This document shows positions 44,523 to 53,518 of a stretch of 64,000 bases of DNA, piece by piece. The notes below the pieces were generated by a model. It saw only the letters and a program-made list of their open reading frames with translations. It did no database searches and was not told where the DNA came from. Origin of the DNA: Bradyrhizobium sp. CSA112. Its GTDB lineage: Bacteria; Pseudomonadota; Alphaproteobacteria; Rhizobiales; Xanthobacteraceae. The stretch is taken from positions 1 to 64,000 of the forward strand of contig NZ_JAACFS010000015.1 of NCBI RefSeq assembly GCF_029051645.1. The letters run 5' to 3'. How positions within the stretch are numbered: the stretch's first letter is position 1; the number at the start of each line of letters is the position of its first letter. The position numbers were made by a program, and so were the translations under genes.

Positions 44523-44735
44523 ATGGCTGACCCGGATATCGTGGAGACCGCCTGCACCCGGGCGTGGAGTGTCTACCTCTTGATCAACAGGGGGCTCGAC
44601 GAGAACGACGCACGGCGTGCGCTGTTGAAGCGCTTCATTCGGAAGCGCTGGGAGGCCGGCAACAGCGAGGCCGAGTTTCTGGCGGTCGAGGGCCTCAAAT
44701 ACCTCAAGAGTTTGGAAGAATCCACGCGGGATTAG
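44523..44735 (+). CDS. small hypothetical protein
   Basis: From the ATG at 44523 (MADPDIVETACTRAWSVYLL) there are 70 residues, largely helical, with a basic middle segment (RRALLKRFIRKRWEAGN) and a C-terminal EAEFLAVEGLKYLKSLEE. I do not recognise a family with certainty. The frame is open upstream to 44430. The composition looks like real coding sequence, and similar short proteins occur in Bradyrhizobium. Confidence 0.55.
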   Translation: MADPDIVETACTRAWSVYLLINRGLDENDARRALLKRFIRKRWEAGNSEAEFLAVEGLKYLKSLEESTRD

Positions 44736-44877
44736 GGCGGCGCTGGCATCGGGACTACGGGCCGGGAAAAAATGGAACAATCGGTTTCCTCAGGAGTTGC
44801 CTGTTGGATCGAGTCTGAAACCGGCCATGAAAATCATGAAGGTCTGCACAACTCAGTGACGGACCCTTCCAGGAGAG

Positions 44878-44912
44878 AGGGCTGCAGCACTGCTGCGGCC
44901 CTTTTATTTTTC
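44878..44912 (+). terminator. hairpin with T-run between small ORF and LysR pseudogene
   Basis: Stem agggctgcagca / tgctgcggccct, one mismatch, single-base loop, followed by tttatttttc. It could end transcription coming from the plus-strand small gene. Confidence 0.65.
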
Positions 44913-44944
44913 ATTCGTCCAGCGCGGTTGCGCAGCGACGCTCC

Positions 44945-45838
44945 TCAGCCCCGGTAACGCAGCGCGTCGACCAGCACGGCAAAGGCGGGGGCAACCTGGC
45001 GGCGGCTCGGATAATAGAGATGATAGCCTGAAAAGGGCGGGCACCAGTCGGTGAGCACGCGGACCAGCCGCCCATCGGCAACGTGCGGCTGCACCTGGTC
45101 TTCCGGCAGATAGGCGAGGCCGAGCCCCGCCAGCACCGCGTTCATCCGCAGCGCAATGTTGTTGAACACCAACTGACCCTCGACGCGGACCCTCAAGGCG
45201 CGTCCGCGCTTTTCGAATTCCCAGGCGTAGATTCCGCCATAGGTCGGCAGGCGGATATTGATGCAGCGATGGGCCGTCAGGTCCTGCGGCTTGGCGGGCT
45301 TCGGATGAACGGCGAAATAGGACGGCGTGCCGACGACCACCATGCGGAAGTCAGGTCCGATGCGCACTGCGATCATGTCCTTTGCGACCTCCTCGCCGAG
45401 GCGAACGCCGGCGTCGTAACGCTCCGCGACGATGTCAGTGAAGCCATAGTCGATGTTCACCTCCACCTTGATATCAGGATATCGCGGCAGCAGTTTCGAC
45501 AGCGCGGGTCAGAGGATCGTCGTGGCCGAATGTTCGGCCGCGGTGATGCGAATGGTGCCGGCCGGCTTGTCGCGCAGTTCGGTCAGCGCGGAAAGCTCGG
45601 CATCGATCTCCGCAAGCTTCGGCGCCACCGTTCGCAGCAGGCGCTCGCCGGCCTCCGTCGGCGCAACGCTCCGGGTGGTGCGCGTCAATAGCCGCAGGCC
45701 GAGCCGCTCCTCCAGTCCGCGGATCGTATGGCTGAGCGCGGATTGTGAAACATCGAGCTGCGCCGCCGCCCGGGTGAAGCTCCTTTCACGCGCGACCACC
45801 AGGAACGCGAGGAGATCGTTGATGTTCTGGCGCGCCAT
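44945..45838 (-). pseudogene. LysR family regulator with an in-frame stop (probable pseudogene)
   Basis: Read through, the sequence would encode 297 residues. An N-terminal helix-turn-helix (MARQNINDLLAFLVVARERS, LDVSQSALSHTIRGLEERLG) is followed by RITAAEHSATTIL, then TGA at 45509-45511. The same frame continues with PALSKLLPRYPDIKVEVNID and a full LysR effector domain (GVRLGEEVAKDM to the end). Relatives normally have Trp where the TGA stands, so one TGG to TGA change explains it. There is no frameshift. The gene is divergent from the paoABC-type operon. A sequencing error cannot be excluded. Confidence 0.85.
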
Positions 45839-46062
45839 TCATGAATCCATTTCATAAGTGCAAGCTGATTATAACATCTAATCGAAGCGCCGGGCAGCTA
45901 TTAGCCTCTGCAGACCGGTCATCACGGTCTCCCGCCTCGCTCTTTGAAACGTGAACGCCGGGCAGGAACAGCCGAAACGTGGCGCAGTTACGGATGCTTG
46001 ATGCGGACCACGACATGGTCGCGCCGAAACTCATCCGAACGACAGCAGAATGGGAACACGAC

Positions 46063-46719
46063 ATGCAAGGTCCGAGCGACTTCGAACTATCGCGCCGGAA
46101 AATGTTGCTGGGAACCGCCGCCTCCGTGGCGTTTGGCGCGGCGCCGTGGTCGGCCGATGCGCAAACACCGGCGATTCCGGTGCAGACCGCCACCGCCCCG
46201 GGCATCTCGATGTCCAAGGTCTCTTTCAATGTGAATGGCAGAATGCGCGAACTTGCGCTCGACACGCGGACGACGCTGCTCGATGCGCTGCGCGAGCACC
46301 TGCATCTCACCGGCTCCAAAAAGGGATGCGATCACGGCCAGTGCGGCGCCTGCACGGTCATCGTTGGTGGGCGGCGGATCAATTCGTGCCTGACCCTGGC
46401 GGTCATGCATGAGGGCGACAGCATCACGACGATCGAGGGGCTGGGCACGCCTGACAACCTGCACCCGATGCAGGCCGCGTTCGTGAAGCATGACGGCTAT
46501 CAATGCGGCTATTGCACGCCCGGGCAGATCTGCTCGGCGGTTGCCGTGCTCGACGAGGTCAAGGCCGGCATTCCGAGCCACGTCAGCGCCGACCTGAACG
46601 CGCCGCCCCAACTGACCAATGCCGAACTCCGCGAGCGCATGAGCGGCAATATCTGCCGTTGCGGCGCCTATTCCAACATCGCCGAGGCGATATCAGAAGT
46701 CGCCGGGAGGCCAGCATGA
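46063..46719 (+). CDS. paoA: aldehyde oxidoreductase, 2Fe-2S subunit (PaoA-like)
   Basis: The 218-residue subunit has a Tat signal (SRRKMLLGTAASVAFGA near 10-26). Two 2Fe-2S domains follow: plant-type ferredoxin cysteines C89, C94, C97 and C109, and the helical domain with C148, C151, C198 and C200 (CGYCTPGQICS, ICRCGAYS). It carries electrons between the molybdenum site and the FAD subunit. The stop overlaps the next start (ATGA). The ATG at 46063 was chosen because it directly precedes the Tat motif. Confidence 0.92.
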   Translation: MQGPSDFELSRRKMLLGTAASVAFGAAPWSADAQTPAIPVQTATAPGISMSKVSFNVNGRMRELALDTRTTLLDALREHLHLTGSKKGCDHGQCGACTVIVGGRRINSCLTLAVMHEGDSITTIEGLGTPDNLHPMQAAFVKHDGYQCGYCTPGQICSAVAVLDEVKAGIPSHVSADLNAPPQLTNAELRERMSGNICRCGAYSNIAEAISEVAGRPA

Positions 46720-47666
46720 AATCATTCACGTATGAACGCGCCCGCAGCCCCGCCGAGGCAGCGGCGACCGCCGCGCGGACCGAGGGCGCCCGATTCATTG
46801 CGGGCGGCACCAACCTGCTCGACCTGATGAAGCTCGAGATCGAGACGCCTGCGCATCTGATCGACGTCAACGGTCTTTCGCTCGACAAGATCGAATCGAC
46901 GCCCGAGGGGGGACTGCGCATCGGTGCGCTGGTGCGTAACACCGATCTTGCCGCTGATCCGCGCGTGCGGCGCGACTATGGCGTGCTGTCGCGTGCGCTG
47001 GTGGCCGGCGCCTCGGGTCAGTTGCGCAACAAGGCGACGACCGCAGGAAATTTGCTGCAGCGGACCCGCTGTCCCTATTTCTACGACACCAACCAGCCCT
47101 GCAACAAACGCCGGCCCGGCAGCGGCTGCGCGGCGATCGGCGGATTCAGCCGCCAGCACGCCGTGGTGGGCGCAAGCGAAGCCTGCATTGCCACCCATCC
47201 GAGCGACATGGCGGTGGCGATGCGCGTGCTCGACGCAACGGTGGAAACCGTGCGACCCGACGGTCCCGCGCGAACGATCCCGATTGCCGATTTTCACCAT
47301 CTGCCGGGCAACACGCCCGATGTCGAGACGGCACTTTCGCCAGGCGAATTGATCACGGCGGTGACGCTGCCAAAACCCGTCGGAGGCGCGCACATCTATC
47401 GCAAGGTGCGTGACCGTGCCTCTTATGCCTTCGCGCTGGTCTCGGTCGCCGCCATCGTGCAGCGCGACGGCACCGGCCGCGTGGCACTCGGCGGTGTCGC
47501 CCATAAGCCATGGCGTATCGAATCGGCCGAGACGCAGTTGCCGCGCGGCGCCAGGGCGGTCACTGCGCAACTGCTGTCCGGCGCCAAGCCGACGCGTGAG
47601 AACGCATTCAAGCTGCCGCTGGTCGAGCGCACGCTCGGCGCAGTGCTGGCCGAAGCGAAGGGCTGA
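46716..47666 (+). CDS. paoB: aldehyde oxidoreductase, FAD subunit (PaoB-like)
   Basis: The 316-residue subunit has the FAD-binding loop FIAGGTNLLDLMKL near 27-40. Four cysteines (C119, C129, C138 and C157, in RTRCPYFY, PCNKRRPGSGCAA and SEACIA) match the extra 4Fe-4S cluster described for E. coli PaoB. It is coupled to the 2Fe-2S subunit gene upstream by an ATGA overlap and followed four bases later by the molybdenum subunit gene. Confidence 0.92.
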   Translation: MKSFTYERARSPAEAAATAARTEGARFIAGGTNLLDLMKLEIETPAHLIDVNGLSLDKIESTPEGGLRIGALVRNTDLAADPRVRRDYGVLSRALVAGASGQLRNKATTAGNLLQRTRCPYFYDTNQPCNKRRPGSGCAAIGGFSRQHAVVGASEACIATHPSDMAVAMRVLDATVETVRPDGPARTIPIADFHHLPGNTPDVETALSPGELITAVTLPKPVGGAHIYRKVRDRASYAFALVSVAAIVQRDGTGRVALGGVAHKPWRIESAETQLPRGARAVTAQLLSGAKPTRENAFKLPLVERTLGAVLAEAKG

Positions 47667-47670
47667 CATC

Positions 47671-49875
47671 ATGAAGTTCGAAACCGCCGCTACGACCAAT
47701 CCGATCGACCAGCTCAAGGTGATCGGTAAGCCATTGAGCCGCATCGATGGCCCACTCAAGACAACGGGCATGGCTCCCTATGCCTATGAACGCCACGACG
47801 TTGTTTCGAACCCGGCCTATGGCTACGTGGTCGGTTCGGCAATCGCCAAGGGACGGATCGCCAGCATCGACCTCGGCAAGGCCAAGGCTGCGCCCGGCGT
47901 GCTCGCCATTATCACGGCCGAAAACGCCGGCAAGCTCGGCAAAGGCGATCGCAACACGGCCAAACTGCTCGGCGGCCCCGAGATCGAACACTATCATCAG
48001 GCGATCGCGCTTGTGGTTGCCGATAGCTTTGAGCAAGCACGCGCCGGTGCGGAACTCGTCCACGTCGATTATGTCAAGGCGGAGGGCGCGTTTGATCTTG
48101 AAGCGGTCAAGGACACGGGTAAGCCCCGGGCTCCGTTCGGCGGTCCTGCCGATACTGCGGTTGGTGATTTTGACCGCGCATTCGCGGCAGCGCCGGTGCG
48201 ACTCGATGCCACCTATACCACGCCCGATCAGGCGCATGCGATGATGGAGCCGCATGCCTCGATTGCAGCATGGAACGGTGACAAGCTCACGCTTTGGACC
48301 TCGAACCAGATGATCGCTTGGGGAGTAGGCGACGTAGCGAAGACACTCGATATTCCCAAGGAGAATGTTCGCCTGGTCTCGTCCTTTGTCGGTGGCGGCT
48401 TCGGCGGCAAACTATTCCTGCGTTCAGATGCGCTGCTCGCGGCGCTTGGCGCGCGCGTCGTCGGGCGGCCGGTGAAGGTGGCGCTGCAGCGCCCGCTGAT
48501 GTTCAACAATACAACGCATCGTCCGGCGACCATCCAGCGCATTCGCATCGGCGCTAGCAGGGACGGCAAGATCACGGCGATCGGCCATGAGGAGTGGTCC
48601 GGCAATTTGCCCGACGGCAGGGCCGAAGGCGCGGTCAGCCAGACGCGGCTGCTTTATGCTGGCGCCAACCGCATGACCGCAACCCGCCTCGCGGCGCTCG
48701 ACCTCGCCGAAGGCAACGCGATGCGCGCGCCGGGCGAGGCTTCGGGCATGATGGCGCTGGAGATCGCCATCGACGAAATGGCCGAGAAGCTCGGGCTCGA
48801 TCCGATCGAGTTCCGTATCCTCAACGATACCCAGATCGATCCGGAAAGGCCGACGCGGCCATTCTCGCAGCGTCAACTTACGGAATGCTTCCGCACAGGC
48901 GCCGAGCGGTTCGGCTGGAGCAAGCGTGATCCGCGGCCGGGCAGGGTCCGTGACGGACGCTGGATGATCGGCATCGGTACGGCCGCCGCATTCCGCAACA
49001 ATTTGGTGGTGAAGTCGGCCGCGCGCGTGCGGCTCGACCGCAGCGGTATCGTAACGGTCGAGACCGACATGACCGACATCGGCACCGGCAGCTACACTAT
49101 CATCGCGCAGACCGCGGCCGAAATGATGGGCGTCCCGCTGGAGAAGGTGGTCGTACGTCTCGGCGATTCGACCTTCCCTGTGTCGTCAGGCTCCGGCGGG
49201 CAGTTTGGCGGCAACAGTTCCACGGCAGGCGTCTATGCGGCATGCGTCAAGCTGCGCGAGGCGGTGGCCCAGAAACTCGGCTTCAATTCAGCGGAGGCCG
49301 AGTTCGCCGATGGCGAGGTGCGCGCGGGCAATCGCCGCGTGCCGCTGGCGGAAGCCGCGGCCGATGCTGGGCTCACGGCCGAAGACGGAGTTGAATTCGG
49401 CGATCTCGACAAGAAGTACCAGCAATCGACCTTCGGCGCGCACTTCGTCGAAGTCGGCGTCGATGCCGCGACCGCTGAAATCCGCGTGCGCCGCATGCTC
49501 GCGGTATGTGCCGCCGGCCGCATCCTCAATCCGAAGACGGCGCGCAGCCAGGTGATCGGCGCGATGACCATGGGCGTCGGCGCGGCGCTGATGGAGGAAC
49601 TCGTGGTCGACAAGCGGAAAGGCTTTTTCGTCAACCACGATCTCGCTGCTTACGAAGTGCCTGTTCATGCCGACATCCCGCGCCAGGAAATGTTCTTCCT
49701 CGACGAGACCGATCCGATGTCGTCGCCAATGAAGGCCAAGGGCGTCGCCGAGCTCGGCATCTGCGGCGTGGCGTCAGCGGTTGCTAACGCGGTCTACAAC
49801 GCGACTGGCGTGCGCGTCCGCGATTATCCGATCACGCTCGACAAGCTGCTGGAGCAGATGCCGGACGTGGGGTGA
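47671..49875 (+). CDS. paoC: aldehyde oxidoreductase, molybdopterin subunit (PaoC-like)
   Basis: The 734-residue catalytic subunit binds the molybdenum cofactor. Visible signatures: KVIGKPLSRIDGPLKTTG (start of the xanthine dehydrogenase-like fold), SFVGGGFGGKLFLRSD, APGEASGMMALEIAIDE and the C-terminal KGVAELGICGVASAVANAV, whose glutamate is the catalytic base. The enzyme oxidises aldehydes to acids in the periplasm. A PaoD-type chaperone gene is not seen in the window. Confidence 0.93.
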   Translation: MKFETAATTNPIDQLKVIGKPLSRIDGPLKTTGMAPYAYERHDVVSNPAYGYVVGSAIAKGRIASIDLGKAKAAPGVLAIITAENAGKLGKGDRNTAKLLGGPEIEHYHQAIALVVADSFEQARAGAELVHVDYVKAEGAFDLEAVKDTGKPRAPFGGPADTAVGDFDRAFAAAPVRLDATYTTPDQAHAMMEPHASIAAWNGDKLTLWTSNQMIAWGVGDVAKTLDIPKENVRLVSSFVGGGFGGKLFLRSDALLAALGARVVGRPVKVALQRPLMFNNTTHRPATIQRIRIGASRDGKITAIGHEEWSGNLPDGRAEGAVSQTRLLYAGANRMTATRLAALDLAEGNAMRAPGEASGMMALEIAIDEMAEKLGLDPIEFRILNDTQIDPERPTRPFSQRQLTECFRTGAERFGWSKRDPRPGRVRDGRWMIGIGTAAAFRNNLVVKSAARVRLDRSGIVTVETDMTDIGTGSYTIIAQTAAEMMGVPLEKVVVRLGDSTFPVSSGSGGQFGGNSSTAGVYAACVKLREAVAQKLGFNSAEAEFADGEVRAGNRRVPLAEAAADAGLTAEDGVEFGDLDKKYQQSTFGAHFVEVGVDAATAEIRVRRMLAVCAAGRILNPKTARSQVIGAMTMGVGAALMEELVVDKRKGFFVNHDLAAYEVPVHADIPRQEMFFLDETDPMSSPMKAKGVAELGICGVASAVANAVYNATGVRVRDYPITLDKLLEQMPDVG

Positions 49876-49940
49876 GCGCGGGATCGCGGCGCTGCCGCGA
49901 ATCTTCCAGGCCCGACGCAAGCGTCTCCAGGGGAAGCACC

Positions 49941-50432
49941 ATGATCACGCGAAGATGCCTGCTCGCCACCACCGGTCTTGCGGTGTTGGCGGCAGGAACA
50001 ACGCCGGCTGTCCCGGCCAAGCCAAGGAACGGAACGATGGAAATCAGGCGAAGCGGTTCACAGCCCTCCGGCAAAGGGCCTCTCGAATATTTCACCGGCA
50101 GCGTGCGCGTCGATCCGCTCTTCCAGGCGGCCGACCCCGCGCGCGTCGCCGGCGCGAGCGTCACGTTCGAGCCCGGCGCGCGGACCGCATGGCACACCCA
50201 TCCCTTAGGCCAGACCTTGATCGTCACATCCGGTCGCGGCTGGGTCCAGGTCTGGGGCGGCCGTGTCGAGGAAATTCACCCGGGCGACGTCGTCTGGTTT
50301 CCGCCGGGCGAAAAGCACTGGCATGGCGCGATGCCGACCACGGCGATGACGCACATCGCCATCCAGGAACGGCTCGACGGCAAGACCGTCGACTGGATGG
50401 AAAAGGTCAGCGACGAGCAATACCGGGCTTGA
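49941..50432 (+). CDS. secreted cupin-domain protein
   Basis: The 163-residue protein has an N-terminal hydrophobic signal (ITRRCLLATTGLAVLAAGT; it may be Tat-like or a lipoprotein because of RRC). A cupin core follows with metal-ligand histidines WHTHPLGQTLIV and PPGEKHWHG. It matches the small periplasmic cupins annotated as carboxymuconolactone decarboxylase-associated or (R)-mandelonitrile lyase-like. It follows the pao operon by 65 bases with a ribosome-binding site gggga, so it may be cotranscribed. Confidence 0.82.
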   Translation: MITRRCLLATTGLAVLAAGTTPAVPAKPRNGTMEIRRSGSQPSGKGPLEYFTGSVRVDPLFQAADPARVAGASVTFEPGARTAWHTHPLGQTLIVTSGRGWVQVWGGRVEEIHPGDVVWFPPGEKHWHGAMPTTAMTHIAIQERLDGKTVDWMEKVSDEQYRA

Positions 50433-50584
50433 TGGCCCGCCGTCGTTCTTCGCAGGCGAAGTTATGCAGACGTGCAAACTCGGGACCCGTAAGTCTCAAG
50501 AACCGGTGGAATATGGCGGTGGATGATCCTCCTTCCTTAGAGTGAGCATTCGAATCCTGCCAAAAACGCGCTATGGTTGGGGCC

Positions 50585-51856
50585 ATGGAAAATCCCCCGC
50601 GCCCGCTGCCTTTTTCATCATTCGAATGGCTGGTGTCCGGGCGCTACTTGCGGGCGCGCCGCAGGGAAGGGTTCATTTCGGTCATTGCCGGTTTCTCGTT
50701 CCTCGGCATCATGCTCGGCGTTGCGACGCTGATTATCGTGATGGCCGTCATGAACGGCTTTCGCAAGGAATTGATCGACAAGATCGTCGGCATGAACGGC
50801 CATCTTCTGGTGCAGCCACTCGAACAGCCGCTGACGGACTGGAAGGACGTCACTGAGCGCATCAGTCAGGTTCCCGGCATACGGCTTGCCGCTCCCGTGG
50901 TGGATGGTCCGGCGCTGGCATCATCGGCGCACAATGCCTCAGGGGTACTCGTTCGCGGCATTCGCCCCGATGATCTCAACAAACTCGCCTCGATCGTCAG
51001 CAACATCCAGCAGGGTTCGCTGGATGCATTTGAGCAGGGACAAGGGGTCGCCATCGGACGCAGGCTTGCCGATCAATTGTCGCTGCGTGCCGGCGACAAC
51101 ATCACGCTGGTCGCGCCCAGCGGAGCGGTGACGTCGAAGAGTGCGGCGCCTCGTATCAAGCCTTACAAGGTCGCGGCGGTGTTCAGCCTCGACATGTCGG
51201 AATATGATTCCGTGATGGTTTTTCTGCCGCTTGCCGAGGCGCAGGCCTATTTCAATCGCGCCGATGACGTGAGCGCAATCGAGATTTTCATCGAAGCCAG
51301 CCCTGACAGGGTCGACGAATTCCGAAGGCCGGTAACAGACGCCGCCGGGCGGCCGGTGTTTCTTGTCGACTGGCGCCGGCGCACCTCGGCCTTTTTCGCC
51401 GCGCTTCAGGTCGAGCGCAATGTCATGTTTCTGATTCTGACCTTGATCGTGCTGGTCGCCGCGCTGAATATCGTTTCAGGCCTGATCATGCTCGTGAAGG
51501 ACAAGGGCAGCGATATCGCCATTCTGCGCACCGTGGGCGCCTCGCGAGGAGCGATCATGCGGGTGTTCCTGATCGCAGGTGCTGCGATCGGCGTGGTCGG
51601 CACGCTGACCGGGCTTCTCGTCGGCATGCTGGTTTGCCTGAACATCGAAGCTATCAGGCAATTCCTGTCCTGGCTCACCAACACCGAATTGTTTCCGCCA
51701 AAGCTCTACTTTCTGTCGAAGCTGCCGGCGGAGATCGATGTTGGCGAGACCGCCGCCGTTGTGATCATGGCGTTGACGCTGTCATTCCTCGCGACGCTCT
51801 ATCCATCGTGGCGCGCTGCGCGGCTCGATCCGGTCGAGGCTCTTCGATATGGGTAG
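50585..51856 (+). CDS. LolC/E family lipoprotein-releasing ABC permease (orphan)
   Basis: From the ATG at 50585 the protein has 423 residues with four membrane helices, one near 30-50 and three in the last third, around a large periplasmic MacB-like domain. The FtsX signature is in the C-terminal part (AILRTVGASRGAIMRVFLIAG) and it ends ARLDPVEALRYG. Such permeases work with an ATPase (LolD) to move lipoproteins from the inner membrane. No LolD gene follows: the next gene is thrC. An ATG at 50573 is an alternative start. Confidence 0.85.
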   Translation: MENPPRPLPFSSFEWLVSGRYLRARRREGFISVIAGFSFLGIMLGVATLIIVMAVMNGFRKELIDKIVGMNGHLLVQPLEQPLTDWKDVTERISQVPGIRLAAPVVDGPALASSAHNASGVLVRGIRPDDLNKLASIVSNIQQGSLDAFEQGQGVAIGRRLADQLSLRAGDNITLVAPSGAVTSKSAAPRIKPYKVAAVFSLDMSEYDSVMVFLPLAEAQAYFNRADDVSAIEIFIEASPDRVDEFRRPVTDAAGRPVFLVDWRRRTSAFFAALQVERNVMFLILTLIVLVAALNIVSGLIMLVKDKGSDIAILRTVGASRGAIMRVFLIAGAAIGVVGTLTGLLVGMLVCLNIEAIRQFLSWLTNTELFPPKLYFLSKLPAEIDVGETAAVVIMALTLSFLATLYPSWRAARLDPVEALRYG

Positions 51857-51901
51857 CGGGCCGCGTGCGGGCTCCGCATTGCTCTGGACTGACGGTCCAT
51901 C

Positions 51902-51932
51902 GTCGTCCCTGCGTTCGCTTCGCAGGGACGAC
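51902..51932. repeat. short family A palindrome (copy 3, single hairpin)
   Basis: Stem gtcgtccctgcg / cgcagggacgac with a 7-base loop; it is half of the long inverted repeats at 23463 and 27169. It lies between the LolC-like gene and thrC. Confidence 0.8.
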
Positions 51933-52099
51933 AGCAGTTGCTTGGCGAGACCTAGCCCTACCCCAATCTTTTTTCACCTCGAGCCATTTCCCCTTCGCCC
52001 AAAAACGCTTTATGGTGCCGCTCGCTTCGCGCTTGGCGAAATCTAATACACGATTGATATCAAAGGCTTGGCATAGGGCTGGCGCCTTTGGAGGGTAGT

Positions 52100-53518
52100 T
52101 TGACGCGCTATATTTCGACGCGGGGGGAAGCCCCCGTCCTGGGTTTCTGCGATGTGATGCTGACCGGGCTCGCCCGCGACGGCGGCCTCTACGTGCCGGA
52201 GGTCTGGCCGGAGCTCTCGCAGGCGACCATCGCCTCTTTCTTCGGCCGGCCCTATTGGGAAGTCGCGGTCGACGTGATCAAGCCGTTTGCGGCGGGTGAG
52301 ATTTCCGATGCCGACCTCGGCCGCATGGCGAATGAGGCCTACGCGACGTTCCGCCATCCCGCCGTCGTGCCGCTCGACCAGATCGGGCCCAATCAATTCC
52401 TGCTGGAGCTGTTCCACGGCCCGACGCTGGCGTTCAAGGACGTCGCGATGCAGTTGATCTCGCGGCTGATGGATCACGTGCTGGCCAAGCGCAATCAGCG
52501 CACCACCATCGTGGTCGCCACGTCAGGCGATACCGGCGGCGCCGCGGTCGATGCCTTCGCCGGCCTCGACAATGTCGATCTGATCGTGCTGTTCCCGAAC
52601 GGCCGCATCTCCGACGTGCAGCGGCGGATGATGACGACGACCGGCGCGTCCAACGTACATGCGCTGGCGATCGAAGGCACCTTCGACGATTGCCAGGCGA
52701 TCCTGAAGGCGATGTTCAACCACCATGGCTTTCGCGACGCGGTCTCGCTGTCCGGCGTCAACTCGATCAACTGGGCGCGGATCGTGGCGCAGGTGGTGTA
52801 TTATTTCACCTCCGCCACAGCGCTCGGCGCGCCCGCGCGCACGGTGGATTTTACCGTGCCGACGGGCAATTTCGGCGACATCTTCGCAGGCTATGTCGCC
52901 AAGAAAATGGGCCTGCCGATCCGCCGGATGCGCATCGCCTCCAACGTCAACGACATCCTGCCGCGCACGCTCAAGACCGGCATCTACGAGGTGCGCGAGG
53001 TTCACGCCTCGGCTTCGCCCTCGATGGATATCCAGATCTCCTCGAATTTCGAGCGGCTGCTGTTCGAGGCGAGCCGCCGCGACGCCGAAAGCGTTCGCCG
53101 GCTGATGGCCTCGCTCAAACAGTCCGGACGTTTCGTGCTGCCGGACGCCATGCTGGCCGCGATCCGCGAGGAGTTCGATGCCGGCCGCGCCGACGAGACC
53201 GAGACGTCGGCCGCGATCCGCGCCGCGTGGCGCGAGGCCGGCGACCTCGTCGATCCCCACACCGCGGTGGCGCTGGCAGTGGCGGATCGCGATACATCGG
53301 ATTCGAAGATTCCCAACATCGTGCTGTCGACCGCGCATCCGGCCAAGTTCCCCGATGCGGTGGAAGCCGCCTGCGGCGTGCGTCCGCAACTGCCGGCCTG
53401 GCTCGACGGCCTGATGACCAAATCCGAACACATCACGGTGATGAAAAACGATTCAGCCGAAGTGGAGCGATTCGTGCGCTCGGTGAGCCGTGCCGCGAAG
53501 CAGGGAGTTGCCGGATGA
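52100..53518 (+). CDS. thrC: threonine synthase
   Basis: The 472-residue PLP enzyme converts O-phosphohomoserine to threonine. YISTRGEAPVLGF is the usual N-terminus, the PLP lysine is in GPTLAFKDVAMQ (Lys113), and VVATSGDTGGAAV holds the phosphate-binding loop. The start is a TTG at 52100 with a strong ggaggg site five to nine bases upstream; a TTG at 52088 lies inside the poorer region. The next gene begins inside its stop (ATGA). Confidence 0.94.
   Translation: MTRYISTRGEAPVLGFCDVMLTGLARDGGLYVPEVWPELSQATIASFFGRPYWEVAVDVIKPFAAGEISDADLGRMANEAYATFRHPAVVPLDQIGPNQFLLELFHGPTLAFKDVAMQLISRLMDHVLAKRNQRTTIVVATSGDTGGAAVDAFAGLDNVDLIVLFPNGRISDVQRRMMTTTGASNVHALAIEGTFDDCQAILKAMFNHHGFRDAVSLSGVNSINWARIVAQVVYYFTSATALGAPARTVDFTVPTGNFGDIFAGYVAKKMGLPIRRMRIASNVNDILPRTLKTGIYEVREVHASASPSMDIQISSNFERLLFEASRRDAESVRRLMASLKQSGRFVLPDAMLAAIREEFDAGRADETETSAAIRAAWREAGDLVDPHTAVALAVADRDTSDSKIPNIVLSTAHPAKFPDAVEAACGVRPQLPAWLDGLMTKSEHITVMKNDSAEVERFVRSVSRAAKQGVAG

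Noticed and set aside
44772..44957. 61-codon frame before the LysR pseudogene
   Set aside because: It contains a strong terminator hairpin, has no ribosome-binding site and runs into the pseudogene.
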